This document shows, one piece after another, positions 48,451-60,075 of a stretch of DNA of 64,000 bases. The stretch spans positions 30,916 through 94,915 of the forward strand of contig JADNRV010000188.1 of NCBI GenBank assembly GCA_015499995.1, given 5' to 3'. Made by a program: the position numbers and the translations under genes. Every line of letters starts with the position of its first letter. Within the stretch, counting starts at the first letter, position 1. The notes under the pieces are model-generated. The model was not told where the DNA came from. It made no database searches and saw nothing but the letters and a program-made list of their open reading frames with translations. The DNA is from Flammula alnicola. Its lineage: Eukaryota > Basidiomycota > Agaricomycetes > Agaricales > Strophariaceae.

Positions 48451-49922
48451 TCAGCAATGTTGTTTCGCACCCAGTATCTCTACGTCTATTCCTGAGTCTG
48501 GGCCCAAGTTCTGCTTCAACAGCCGTCTTTGGGCCTCGAAAGCTTGGCAGTACTTGAGGTAGTGAATTACGGTTTCTGGTTCATCATTGCAATTGGGACA
48601 TAATGGGGACTCGACGAGGTGGAAGCGGTGAAGGTACGATTGGAGGGGGACGTGTCCTGTTCGAAGCTGAATTAGGATGCTCGCTTGTCAGCGAGATAAG
48701 GACGCGCTGAGTTTGCGGAAGCGATTTGATGGGATGGAAGGATCTATCTTCGCTGCTCTCTCGTACCGTGGCGATGATTTGAACTTCTTCCGGTAACATT
48801 CTTTTACTTTGCTGCGCAGTGCTTGCTTCCACGCTGACTTGCTGACCGGAAGGGGCTTTTTTAGGATTCCGAAGTTACTGCCTTTGTTTTTTGCGGCCCC
48901 TTTCGTCGCTGCCACTTTCGCCTCTTTGTCGACGAGATCGCTTCCTCGGATTCCTGTGTGGCTGGGGATCCAACGTAGGGTTATCTTGGTTCTCGGGTAT
49001 CTGGCTTTGATTTCTTGGAAGATGTGATGCGCCTCGTGGACTAGGTATGCCCCGGCTCCTGGTTTCCTGTCTGAGTGACGTCTTATTGACGGCTGGTTGT
49101 CGATTGCCATAGTGATGGAGTTGTTGCTTAGGTCAAGCCCGGAAGTCTGTAGGAGTCGCAATCCTAGGACCTGACCGACGTTTTCGCCCTCGAAGACTGT
49201 GTGCTCTTCCTCTGAGCCAAGGTGATGTCTCGCCACTCTTGGGGGTTGGTGGCCGTACAGGAGGACTGCTGCTGCCCCTATCATCCCCTCCTGACCTGAG
49301 CCGTCTGTGTATATCCTGATATCGCTATCGTCCTCTTTCTCCAGATGTTCGGCGGCTTCCTTCGACGGCGAGATGACAGCTTTGAAGGGTGGGTTCCACG
49401 TCGGTGCTCTACAAAGTGTATCTATCAGTTCGATGTTCTTGAATTTTATCTTACTAAGTCTGAATATTTGTTCCAGTGGAGACTCGTGAAGTGTCCCCTT
49501 GCTCACTTGCGCTTTCTTTGCTATCTTGTACAGAGGGTGTTCCGGGGGTAACGTGCTGATTCGTAGGGCCGCTGCCTGGCATTTGAGCTCTAATAGTTCC
49601 TGCATCGGGATCATGTCAGCGTGCGCGAAGAGGAGATCTGTCGGAGTCGTTCTGAGTGCTCCTGTCACTTGCAATGCGACCTTTCGTTGTACCCCTTCCA
49701 ATTTCCTTATTGCTGCTGTTGTTCCTTCCTTCTCCTCGCCCGTCCTCCCCTTCCTCCTTCCTGGTGGGACGCACCACACGTCTGCTGCGTAAAGCATGCT
49801 TGCCGCCGTGACACTGTAGAACATCCTTCTTGCAAAGGCACCCTGCATCCCTTTTGAGTTCTTCGACAGTCTTTTTATCTGATTCGCGCATTTCGCTTCT
49901 TTCCCGATTGCGTAGGCGGCGT
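48451..49922 (-). pseudogene. LINE C-terminal part with RNase H domain
   Basis: Encodes AAYAIGKEAKCANQI, FARRMFYSVTAASMLYAADVW (end of the RT module) and an RNase H domain: RIYTDGSGQEGMIGAAAVL, then E in FEGENVGQVLGLRLL, AIDNQPSIR, and WIPSHTGIRGSDLVDKEAK, which contains the catalytic D/E/D/D positions. The C-terminus has GHVPLQSYLHRF and CPNCNDEPETVIHYLKYC, the usual post-RNase H zinc-knuckle. A TGA at about 48688 (CGA to TGA type change) interrupts the frame just before this last part. Confidence 0.85.
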
Positions 49923-51357
49923 TGAGAGACCCGCTACGCGCTCAGCGACCTAAACAACACACACAACTGCGGAGCGAGATCCTAACTAGGTCGAGCGACG
50001 CTCTACTAGCTTCAGAAATATGTAGTGTGCTGTACTCCACAGTGTTTGTTTTATTTAGCTAGCTGACTTGTAGACAGCGCCTCGCGGTTCGTTTAAAGTG
50101 GGTATGAGGGATTATTCAAATACACGTTTTATCTTCGTTTCAAGCTTCGTTTTATCACAAGGATGAACGGTTTTATTGATTTTAAGGTTTTATGTTTTTA
50201 GAAAAGCTCTCTAAGACGCTACTAGCTCGACTTTCGAAGCACTAGCTGCTCTGGAGGCTCGGAACTCGTCTGAAACTAAGGCCGCACTGTGCGCTACCTT
50301 CTGAACGATCTGCTAGCCCACTTGGACTCTGTTTCTGACTTTCTCTAGGCACTCTTCCGGCCTCTAAGCACTCTTCTGGCTTCTAAATTCTTGGACCTTG
50401 TCCTCAAGAACTTCCCTTTAACACTAAGCCTTCTTCTGGCTTTCAAACGAACTCTATTGAAGTCAAACTGATCCTTTATTCGTCCTCTTTCTTACTAGAC
50501 ACTGCGTCTTAGCTTGAAATAAAACTGGGAAGAGATTGCTTAAGGTAACTAGCTACATAGGTACATCTTTTATACTACAGCTATGTGTGGTTCTAGTATG
50601 CGAATAAAATAGTGTAAAACATTCTTATCTCGTGTAAATAATGCCTGCAGGCAATGGGTATAGGGTTGGGTATTCCAGGTGACCAGATAGAGGTCAAGGG
50701 ATTTGGAAATTCATCCCATTTTAGCGCGCTAGGACGCTCCTGACTTCCGTGTACCATGCGCATCATGCGTGCGTCTCGGCTAGCGGTGCCGCTTTATTCC
50801 GGACCTGCGGCCATCATTGATGCCGGTTCCTTCTTTCCTTTCTCGTCCTATTACCACTTTTGGTAGCCCCCCCGGGTAGAGGGTAGAGCGTGCGTCTAAC
50901 TAACGCGTCCGCGTCCCGTTCGTCTCGTAGTAAGTCACAAGATACGCGCGCTAGTAGTCGTGCGTTTTGACCGCATGCTAACTAGCTGCGTCTTGTACTC
51001 CTAGCTGTAGTATTTTATAGCTAGCTTTTCAGCAATACTCTGATTGTACTGAATTCGCCGCGCACTAATTCCAAAGTATCCAGAAGTCTTTTAAATTATT
51101 CCCCATGGTGCGTTTATGCCTCGCTAGTCGTTTATGACTTATGCGTTCTGTGTTTTACTGCCTGATAACTTTTAACTGTCTCCCGGCTTATCATACGGAC
51201 TCAGCTAGCTCTGAACCGCGTCTGATTACCATTGTCACAGGTTATATGACAACTAGTAGTCGCATAGCTAGGCCTTAGACTACTAACTTGGGTAGGTTAT
51301 AGTCTCTCTGTCTCGGTTATATTCTATAGGTAAAAGATGATATATTCGCGAAATTCA
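49923..51357. mobile_element. Solo-LTR-like insertion inside the LINE
   Basis: 1,435 bp that begin with TGAGAGACCC and end with AAATTCA on the plus strand, the TG...CA termini of retroelement LTRs. Flanks are ggcgt (49918-49922) and cgcgt (51358-51362), a 5-bp duplication with one mismatch. The LINE reading resumes on both sides (HADRAAN before, AAYAIGKEAK after). No coding frame inside; several ctagc and ctctaagcactcttc-like internal repeats. Unusually long for a solo LTR, so a non-autonomous element is possible. Confidence 0.65.
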
Positions 51358-53617
51358 CGCGTGGCCTATTTGCGGCCCTATCAGCGTGATTCTTGAAGCG
51401 AAGTTCGTCATCCACTATGACTCCTAGAAACTTGTGAGTGCTGGTCGTTGTTACTTCGTGTTCATTGTCAAGTTTGATTTTTACTGGCGGTCTCTTGATT
51501 CGTTTCCTTGGATTTGTCGGGTCTTCTATCTGCCGTCTCGAAATGCCCATTGCGCCGAACTTGTGAAATTCGTATGACGAGTCGTGCGACTTGGCCCAAT
51601 CTCCTGGTCCTCCAGGTCTCCTGAACATCCGCATCATCGCTACTGCTGCTTCTTCCATCGTCCGTGCTGAAGTTGCCAGGATCGTGTCATCCGAGTAGTT
51701 TGAGGCGAATTCGTCTGCCTTTCCGTACGACTTTTCTATCTGCTTTCCATTGTAAGTTTGTAACACCTGTAGCTGAATGGAGCGAGGTTACATCCCTGGT
51801 CGAGGCCCTTCGCTACCGGGAAAGGGTTGGATTTGTAGTCGTCGAATGCTATGACCGTCTCCCTTCCATCCATCTTCTCTAGGATCCAATCTGTATATTC
51901 CTTTGGAATACCATATTCCCTCATGTCGTGTGCCAGAACCATCGGAACTACGTTAGGGAAGGCTCCTTTTACGTCCAGAAACATGACGACCACTTCCTTC
52001 TTTCGGCGCCATGCTCTTTTCGTGAAGTCGACTAGAGAGTGTAAAGAGTCGGTGGTGGTGCAACCTGGGCGGCCTCCGAATTGCATCTTGGGTAGCAATT
52101 GGAGCTTTTCCACGTGGTACTCCATGATGGATTTGACGCATGCCGAAAGGAGTTTTGCGCATACGTCAAGGAGGGCAATTGGTCTATACGCACCTGCTGT
52201 GGTGTAATCTGTCCTTCCCTGCTTTCTCAGGACCACCGTCGTGTATCTCTTCCACCTGTTCGGGTAGTGCTTTACCTTGAATGTTGCTCTGAAGATGGGG
52301 CCTAAGTATGGGACTAGTTGGGGAATACAATGTGTTAGTACTGAATTTGAAACTTCGTTTAGCCCCGGTGCTTTGTACGGGCTGAGTTGGAGTGCCATTC
52401 TTGTAATCAGTTTGTTTGAGACTTCTTCGAACTCGAACACTGGTTCTGGGTAGTGGTGGTTGGGGTCTATCCCGTCTTCCTCTGGTGCGTCGTAGAAGAA
52501 AGCCTTGTGGAGGAGCTTGCTTTTCTGCTCGTTATCCCTTACCTCTATGTCTTCACCAGTGGCGTTGGTCGTTCTGAGAACTGGTATGCGGGCCTTCCCT
52601 CCGTCGGATGCTGGTGCTTTCGTAAACTTGTGGGCATCCCACATTGTTTTGGCGTTGATGTTGTCGATCCAGTCCTGCCAGTGATCGCTCTTTGTCTTCT
52701 TGAGGAGGTTAGAGTAGTTGTTTCTCGCCTTCCTCGCCTTTTCATGGGATGAGTGTTCTGGAGCGCTCGCATACTGCCTGGCGTGTTGGTTGGCCTTTCG
52801 AGCTGCCTTTCTGGCCATGTCTAGTTCCTTCGTCCACCAGCGTTTTACATAAGGAGACGGCTTCTTTCTGGGGACCACTTTGTCGACTGTGGCCAGCATG
52901 GCCTGTTCTAGCTTGTCCAGCGCCCTCTCCAGGTCTTCCTTGGATGATATCCACCCTGGTTCGCCAACTTTTAGGAGTTCTTCGCCAAGTACTTTCTGAA
53001 AATTGACCCAGTCAGTAGCTCTGTAATTTTGAGGCAACATTACATTTGGTTTTGTTACTGGAAGGTCCAGCTCCGTTATGATGGGGTAGTGGTCCGCGGT
53101 CGGTGGGCGGCTGTCTGGCAGTACGTCACATTTGACGATCCACTCTGTTAGGTCCGTTGAACAAAAGACATTGTCCGGTCTTGTTTCATTCCCTGCTGAA
53201 TTCCTGATTGTTGGGATTCATTCAGGGAGTGCCATATCCATTCCATAATCTGCTAAAAGCTCTATTACTAGTAAGTCCGCCATGTCCGTGTTTTCTCTCG
53301 TGAATAGTCGAAGGTTGTTTGGGTCGTCCCACATTGGGTGGTGCCTGTTGAAGTCGCCTAGCCATATGTCGCCCTCTGTTCTGGTTTCGTCCGCCTCCCG
53401 TTCGTGGTCTCCTCTTTCTTCCAGATGTTTTCTTAGTGTTGTGATCGTATCCGAATGTTCGCAGGCATTGTAGATATTGTATATGTTGACGGTACCGGAC
53501 TCTCCTTCTAGCTTGACGGCCACCACGTCTCGTGAGTCGACTTCTATCTGTGTCCAACTGTTAGTTGATAACCTCTCGTGGATCAGCATTATTGCTCTCG
53601 GGGTTTCCTCCTCCTCC
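51358..53617 (-). pseudogene. LINE endonuclease remnant and reverse transcriptase
   Basis: Endonuclease C-terminal half: DIWLGDFNRHHPMWDDP, then RPDNVFCSTDLTEW and SRPPTADHYPIITEL. A TGA at about 53218 sits between PE and IPTIRN. Reverse transcriptase from about 53040: LSPYKAPGLNEVSNSVL, AYRPIALLDVCAKLL, QFGGRPGCTTTDSLHSL, VVMFLDVKGAFPNV, KGLDQGCNLAPFSYR, then after a one-base frame loss near 51770 the active site NYSDDTILA and HKFLGVIVDDELRFKNHADR. Domain order and motifs are those of fungal Tad-like LINEs with RNase H. Confidence 0.85.
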
Positions 53618-53625
53618 TTCAAGAG

Positions 53626-54193
53626 TTTCTACTTATCGCCAGGCCAATTTTACTTAAGAGATGGAGATGAATATCAGGAGATGTCGCCGGATGGGACCGT
53701 CGGGGAGAAGGTTCTGATTTTATTTTTGGGTCGTTTTAAGCGCCGGAGAACGCCGTGGGTACCTTACATAAGCATGCATGCCTTGCCAAGACTGTAAACA
53801 TGAGTTCATTTGAACATTTCTCTTGATGTGCTCTATTCGACATCGCATGCACTTTAAGGTACTCTCGAATCTCACCTCCCATGACACATATACGCCCCGC
53901 ATACAACCTAGCCTCTGGTCAGAAGCTCTCCGAGTCGGTCAAGATCATGTTCGGATGTTCTAAACTTTCTCAAACTCAGTGCATATCGACCCTGTCAATG
54001 GCCAAGTCAAATAAAGGGAGGCGCCGCCCAGACACCGCCCGTCTGTCAACCTCTTTTTTTCCTTGTTTCTTCTTCACTGTCATCACAGTCCTCACAGTCC
54101 TTTTCGAAAACTTGTCACTCTTTTTATTCTAGTCTGAAGACCTGAAGCAGTCTTGTAATATATCCTCGGTACCTACGCTGGCATTCTGCTAGA
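53626..54193. other. Intergenic; promoter of the next gene
   Basis: Upstream region of the membrane protein gene. A strong pyrimidine tract lies at about 54045-54125, a common promoter feature in fungi. No gene seen. Confidence 0.45.
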
Positions 54194-55900
54194 ATGACTT
54201 ACTACGCCTCCTCGATCGACGATAACGATCCAAGCGTTATTTATTCCAGCGGCTGGGAGCTCATCACTTCTGATGGATCGTGGACGGGGATGATGCATTC
54301 GACCTCAGTGCCAGGCTCTTATGCCAGATTGCGCTTCACGGGTATGTGCGGATTCTCCTTATGTTTTGTTATTTATACTGCTGGGTGGGTCCAGTGGGAT
54401 CACCGCTCGCGCTTCCCCAATTGTTTATGCACTAATGCACTGAGCGCTTGCTCCCTTCGTTCTATTTTTGCTTCTTTTGCTTCTTTTTTAACAAAAGAAA
54501 TTGTGTGCTCAATATTCTTAAACCCACAGGCAGCCGCATCGCCGTTATATGTACGATCCCCACCGGTGACGGCCTCGAGTCCAGCATAGCAAGCTTCAGC
54601 GTCGACAACGGCCCCGCCGTGACCGCGTCGCACAAAACGACGCCGCCCGTCCAATGGAACACGGTGCTCTGGGACTCTGGGCCTTTGCCTCTGGCAAACC
54701 ATTTGTTGATTGTCACGAACACCGGGAACCAAATGTATCTTCGCATAGATAGGTTCGATTATGACCCGACGGATGGGAATGCACCTCCCAGTTCGAATGT
54801 TAATTCAGGCGCAGTGTATGCCATTTCATTTGAATTTTTGCAATTGGGTTTTTGGCTAAAGATGGTGCTGACAGGACAACTATCAGTAGTACCACTATCG
54901 AGGCTTCGCCCGCTACTGTCACCGTTGTCACCAATGGACCATCACCAAGTTCTATTTCGTCCCCTCCCTCCACTACGTCCTCTGCCTCCCCAAGCCTACT
55001 TTCAAACCAAACTGCATCTTGTGAGTCTTCTTCTCGCGCATCTCTAAATGATCATCTTTTCTTACTTTGAGAGTCAACAAAGCAACATCCCAATCCACGT
55101 CAGCACTAGCCATAGTCACCTCGCTGTCGCCCGCTTCCGCCGGTATACCTACCTCCACACATGATGCGAGTGGTGCAAACGACTCTGCAGCCTCCACTAC
55201 TGCTTCGCCAAAGTCAGTTAACAGCAGCACCAAGCTCATAGGAGGCGTGCTCAGCGGGTTGTTATTACTTGTCATGTTAGCCGTTGCAGTTGCAGTGCTG
55301 TGTCTCGTCCGTCGCCGTCGTAGACGAGCACAGAGAGATATAGACCCTAGTTCAGGAATTCCGCCAACACCAGGTACGTCTATCAAAGCAGTCGCCTACC
55401 CTCCTTTGAGAAGTATTGCATCATTATAAACTAAAATCTTAGTTCTAGCCCGAAGCAACCAAACCCGAAGCACCATTCCGACGCCTTTTGACCTAAACGG
55501 GCCAACAGCGCTGGAGATGTCTGCTTCCAACATGAATTTACTCATGTCGGACGCCTACGGCCACAGCCCTCAGGACTCTGAGTCCACAGGAACAAGCATG
55601 TACACCGCCGCCGGAGCTCAGACACCGTCAACCCCAGCGATGAGCCGTACCCCTTCCGTGCATGATTCCTGGGCCAGTCCACAATCAACATATCCTCTCG
55701 ACTCGCTGCCAGGTGCTCCTTTCTCAGCCAAGCATGTGGAATATCTGACGCAGCTAGGCAGTCAGCAAGCACCAATGAATCCCCGCTTTGTAGCAGCTGG
55801 CCACTCAAGCTCCCAGCAAGATTTCCATGGCGGTCTAGCTGGCGCCCAGCACCCATTCCAAGGCAACGACGCTCCTCCTGCTTATCAAGGTCCAGATTAG
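54194..55900 (+). CDS. Single-pass plasma-membrane protein with extracellular beta-sandwich, 442 aa
   Basis: Exons 54194-54341, 54530-54815, 54875-55020, 55083-55373, 55443-55900 total 1,329 nt. N-terminal ectodomain starts IDDNDPSVIYSSGWELITSD and has GSRIAVICTIPTGDG, SFSVDNGPAVTA and LLIVTNTGNQMYLRIDRF; this jelly-roll-like pattern recurs in many agaricomycete membrane proteins. Then a Ser/Thr-rich stalk (residues about 145-240), one transmembrane helix (GGVLSGLLLLVMLAVAVAVL), a basic stop-transfer RRRRRR, and a Ser/Pro-rich cytosolic tail ending PPAYQGPD, where PPAY is a possible WW/ubiquitin-ligase (PPxY) motif. No clear N-terminal signal peptide, so the start may be incomplete or insertion uses the helix. 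Role unknown; sensor-like architecture. Confidence 0.8.
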
Positions 55901-56033
55901 GTTTACTTTTCAGCTTCAAGTTTACTCTTCGTTTGTTGTCCATGGCGTCTATGTGCCGAACAACTACATTGCTGTACTACGCTTTCTGAGCCCTTTTACG
56001 GGCGCTAAATATTTCTCTTATCCCTCGGGTTTA

Positions 56034-56968
56034 TGACTGACCAAATGCACATTTATTCACACGTGGCCCGCACGCGCGCGAGTTGTGTCTGCGCGCGCCC
56101 GAAATGGCCTCAACCCATGTAAAACTATAATTTGGTCTGGTTACCAGCTCAAATGTTCCAAGTGGACCTCCCTCCATGTATTTGTTAGTTGTAAATAGCT
56201 CACATCACCGTCCGTTAACCAAAATGAAGTGAACAGAACCATGGCCAAACACTTTCCCACGGATCCTATAGTCTCTAGACTCTCTACCGAGAATGCATTT
56301 GGGAGTTCGGTGGAGAAATTTGAAGGCAACAATCCTTTTGTAGCAATAATCTAAATTTCTTACAGTTTGAGCTTAGTTATACTTTGAAGACCTTGTGCAC
56401 GTCATTTAAAAGACAATCGTTAAGACCTGCTTAAGGGTCAATGGATATTAACATTAACTAAAAAATAGATGTGGAAAGGTCTATTAGACGGGCTCAGTTT
56501 ATTATTGAGGGTATTGCAGGTTGATTGAAGGTTCAGAGATTTTGTATTTGAGTCAGCCTGGAGGCATGCATACACAAAGTCTGAAGGTAATAATTAATCC
56601 AGTATTAATGTGCTTGAGGTCTTTAATATAGAACTGGTAAGAAATTTAAATTATTGCTATAACAGATTTGACAAAAGGATTGTCACCTTCAAATTTCTCC
56701 ACCGAACTCCGAAATGCATTCTCGGTAGAGACTGTAGCATCCGTGGGAAAGTGTTTGGCCATGGTTCTATTCACTTCATTTTGGTTAATGGACGGTGATA
56801 TGAGCTATTTACAACTAACAAATACATAGAGGGAGGTTCACTTGGAACATTTGAGCTGGTAACCAGACCAAATTATAGTTTTACATGGGTTGAGGCCATT
56901 TCGGGGGCGCGCAGACACAACTCGCGCGCACGCGGGCATGTGTGAATAAATGTGCATTTGGTCAGTCA
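56034..56968. mobile_element. Foldback/MITE-like element 1, with long inverted arms
   Basis: 935 bp. The arms at about 56034-56364 and 56636-56968 are near-complete inverted copies of each other, starting TGACTGACCAAATGCAC and ending with its complement. TA dinucleotides flank both ends (56032-56033, 56969-56970), as for Tc1/mariner-type target sites. The arms differ by a few substitutions and a 13-bp indel (right arm near 56660). Reading frames in the arms are without motif. Confidence 0.8.
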
Positions 56969-57126
56969 TACGGGTTGCTATGGTAGTACTTGTGTGTATT
57001 GTACTTCTCTTGGCGATTTTTTTTTTTGAACACTTCTCTGTAGTAACGCAGAACTCTGCACATTAATTTCTTGGCTGCGTTGGTGTAATTAAGTCCACTA
57101 GAACGAGATACCACAACAACTGAGTG

Positions 57127-57962
57127 GTACCTACCATTTATATGATAAATCTTAAACAAATGCCAGCACAGTCATCTGTATCCTCCCAAGTGTAGTTATG
57201 AAATGAAATGCCTAGACAAATGAAATGAAATATGTTTCATTTCTTACCAGAGAATATATCATAACTGGTATGGAGATATTTCATAACTGTCTAGCTACTT
57301 ATTTTATATCTATGTGGTGACTTTTTCATAACTTTTTCTTGCAATATTTCATAACTTCCTGGCTATTTCATTTCATATCTATAGGACAACTTTTTCATAA
57401 TTCCCTATCAGTCTATTTTATTTATCATAGATAATTAAATACTTTATAGATCATGTGAGTGGATTATGTAATTGATGGAAAAACTTAGAAATTGCCTTTT
57501 TCTTGCTCCTCCACCCATACTCTTATTAGATTATGGCCTCAAATTGAAAGTTATTTAAAAATCAGTCCAGCACCCCCTGCAGACAAGTGCAGACAATATT
57601 GCATTAATTTAGCCATTAAAACATGCTTATTTTACTTAATTAATCATGTAATCAGTTGTCTGGAAATAATAAAATAGACATAGGGAATTATGAAAAAGTT
57701 GTCCTATAGATATGAAATGAAATAGCCAGGAAGTTATGAAATATTGCAAGAAAAAGTTATGAAAAAGTTGCCACATAGATATAAAATAAGTAGCTAGACA
57801 GTTATGAAATATCTCCATACCAGTTATGATATATTCTCTGGTAAGAAATGAAACATATTTCATTTCATTTGTCTAGGCATTTCATTTCATAACTACACTT
57901 GGGAGGATACAGATGACTGTGCTGGCATTTGTTTAAGGTATATCATAAAGGGTGGTAGGTAC
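57127..57962. mobile_element. Foldback/MITE-like element 2, with long inverted arms
   Basis: About 836 bp with inverted arms of roughly 300 bp (57127-57430 and 57665-57962). Outer ends share gtacctacca; further in both arms carry cttaaacaaatgccagcac, then many atttcat/atgaaat words. The flanks agtg (57122-57126 region) and agtg (57963-57967 region) may be a short target duplication. Only 158 bp separate it from element 1. No coding frame. Confidence 0.75.
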
Positions 57963-59097
57963 TAGTGAACAACTTCGGTATATAATTAAAATTCAGTGGA
58001 TCACAGTCGGATGAAACGTTCGGTGCAGAATATCGACCCAAACACACAGTATACCATACGCTGAGCACAGTACAGATTCGGAGACGTTTTAACACGAGGT
58101 TTTTGAGCGCCGAGAAATGATGCATCATCCACTGCTTTCAAATCGTCGAGAGCGTTCTCGGACCGAGAGAAATAGACATAGAGCTATATGTCTATTTCCT
58201 CGAGCCGATCCGTGGAGTGTAGATTTCTTAGCTTGACAGCCTGTCAACAGTACAGGAGTTTCGCCTCTAGCTTAACCTGATAAACCAGAACGCGAATAGA
58301 TTTGTTGTCCTGGACTGCGTAAATTTGTTACTAAAGCTGTATAGTTATACCGAAGAAAATCCGTCTTCAGCAGGGTTCTAGGAGAGCATGGCAAGTAGAT
58401 GATAGCGCTATGAGGGCCTCTTTGGATTCGCCGTAGAGATATCCGTCTTCGAAGAACCTATTATTGCAAAGATGTCAATGTCAAGTGGAAATCATGGCCC
58501 AGTTGGAGGAGGTTGTGGCATCGCAGTGGCTTAAATTTCAGGTAGGCATGTTACATTGTACCGTATAATATGGTACAGCGAACGTGTACAGTGTGCCGAG
58601 TGATATGGGTTCAGCGAATTCGCTGAACCAGTGAATAATGTACTGTCTATAATAGGTAGTACAGTGTACCGTATAATGTGATCCAGCGAGTTCGCTGGAA
58701 CCCTATATATTTACATATACGTCTGATGGGCCCGATACACGTACATCGGCAATGCCGATGTCTGCTCAACGTTTGGTCAGCAATGCCGACACACTCAAAA
58801 TGAGATCGGCAGTCAAAATGACCACTAAATGTGGTCGATACAGTTCAGGATGCTTGGAATTAGATCGGTATTGCAATGTAGTTGCGTTGGATTGGCATTG
58901 CTGAATGTTGGCTGTTTCCTCAGCCTTGCCGATACTGGCTAAAATGGCAGCACCCGATGAGCGCTAAATCTCAGTCAGCAATGCCGATGCGAGCTCAATG
59001 GTATCATCAGAGCTTCTAGCCTTATTGAAGGAGCTTAGGTGCACAAATGGAAGCATAAAACATCTTTGTACTATGGAGACAATGTACAAAACAATGA
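57963..59097. other. Intergenic with palindromes; no gene seen
   Basis: Two related segments, 58550-58630 and 58660-58700, share gtaccgtataat and end in inverted sequences; the first holds a perfect 22-bp palindrome (58608-58629). From 58740 on, TCGGCA/TGCCGA words become frequent. No coding frame found. Confidence 0.5.
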
Positions 59098-59848
59098 CTA
59101 CTCAGCATCGGCATCGGCATCGGGAACGACACCAGCATCAGGCTCCGTGTTTGCTTTGGGATCTCCGAAACGTGCCTCGAGGGTTTTGAGAGAGGTCTCG
59201 ATGCGACTGTCAAGGTTCTTGAAGGCCTTATATGTTTGATCGGCAACCTTGAGCTTCTCGAGCTCTGCAATATACAGCCTATGCGAGGCATCTTTGTAGG
59301 AAATCCCTAATTTTTCTTGCAGCGCGAGGACCTCTGCGTGTAGGGTAAGGCGGTCATGGTCACTTAATTGCTGTTGGGGAATCAGCTGATACGCGCAGTC
59401 AAAGCAGTGATGGCCGGTCTTACTGGGTCTGGTGGAAACATGAGCTTCCCTTCAGCTAGAACATCAAAAGGCCGATTTTGCGCCTGTTGTGACTAAAATG
59501 AATGGTAAGAAACTGTGCGAAAGGATAAAAACATTGCCTGATCGGCACATAGATCCATGTGCCGATCGGTCGGACTGCCGATCACACTGTCGATTGCTGA
59601 TCGGCACTTTGGTTGGTCCATGGGCGATCGACAGAGTAACCACAAAATTGATCACTTACCCCCCCGGGTGCATTCGAAACCCCCAAATCTGCTTTACTTT
59701 GGTACGATGCAAAGGCGTGGTCCAACGCCGGCACCATGTATTGCGGTACGAGGTATTGTTGGCCATCGGGCCCAGTGCTGATTGTAAAGCCATCGGGAAT
59801 ATTGCTGATTGTTGTTGCCAATTCCCGCTGATTGCTCTGGTTCCGCAT
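59098..59848 (-). CDS. Hypothetical coiled-coil protein, 173 aa
   Basis: Three exons (minus) 59848-59660, 59483-59424, 59370-59098, total 522 nt; introns of 176 and 53 nt, the second ending CAACAG. The N-terminal exon is Gln/Pro-rich with FTISTGPDGQQYLVPQYMVP. The second encodes AQNRPFDVLAEGKLMFPPDP. The last is helical and charged (LTLHAEVLALQEKLGISYKD, LEKLKVADQTYKAFKNLDSR) and ends DADADAE, encoded by gatgcc repeats of the local hexamer. Family not recognised. The neighbour at 62745 shares a DADADAE tract. Confidence 0.65.
59540..59567. other. Perfect 11-bp stem-loop in an intron
   Basis: Arms gatcggcacat and atgtgccgatc with the six-base loop agatcc, inside intron 1 of the 59098-59848 gene. 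Each arm contains the local hexamer. Confidence 0.75.
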
Positions 59849-60075
59849 AGTGGTAGTGGTAGTCGTACTGAGAAAAGGGTAAGATCTACGATATCTCTAT
59901 TATCTCATCAGTACATTGACAAAAATGGATGTTTGGGACTGTGTACAAAGTCACGTGATTGTTGATTTTCATCGTTGATCGATACGCATCTTCTTCCTCC
60001 CTACTACACCTGCCGACGCCGATCTCTCTCTACAACCAGTTGCACCCAACGCACCGCACCTTTGACACCATCAAA

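Larger units (their letters stand above)
47840..53617 (-). mobile_element. LINE (non-LTR retrotransposon), 5'-truncated, with poly(A) tail and target duplication
   Basis: The 3' end is a 44-nt run of T at 47840-47883 (poly(A) on the minus strand). The word ttcaagag directly precedes it (47832-47839) and recurs right after the other end (53618-53625), an 8-bp or slightly longer target duplication. Order on the minus strand: endonuclease remnant, reverse transcriptase, then C-terminal RNase H and zinc-knuckle-like region. The 5' end lacks the endonuclease N-terminus. A 1.4-kb insert lies at 49923-51357. In-frame stops and frame loss show the copy is dead. Confidence 0.88.
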
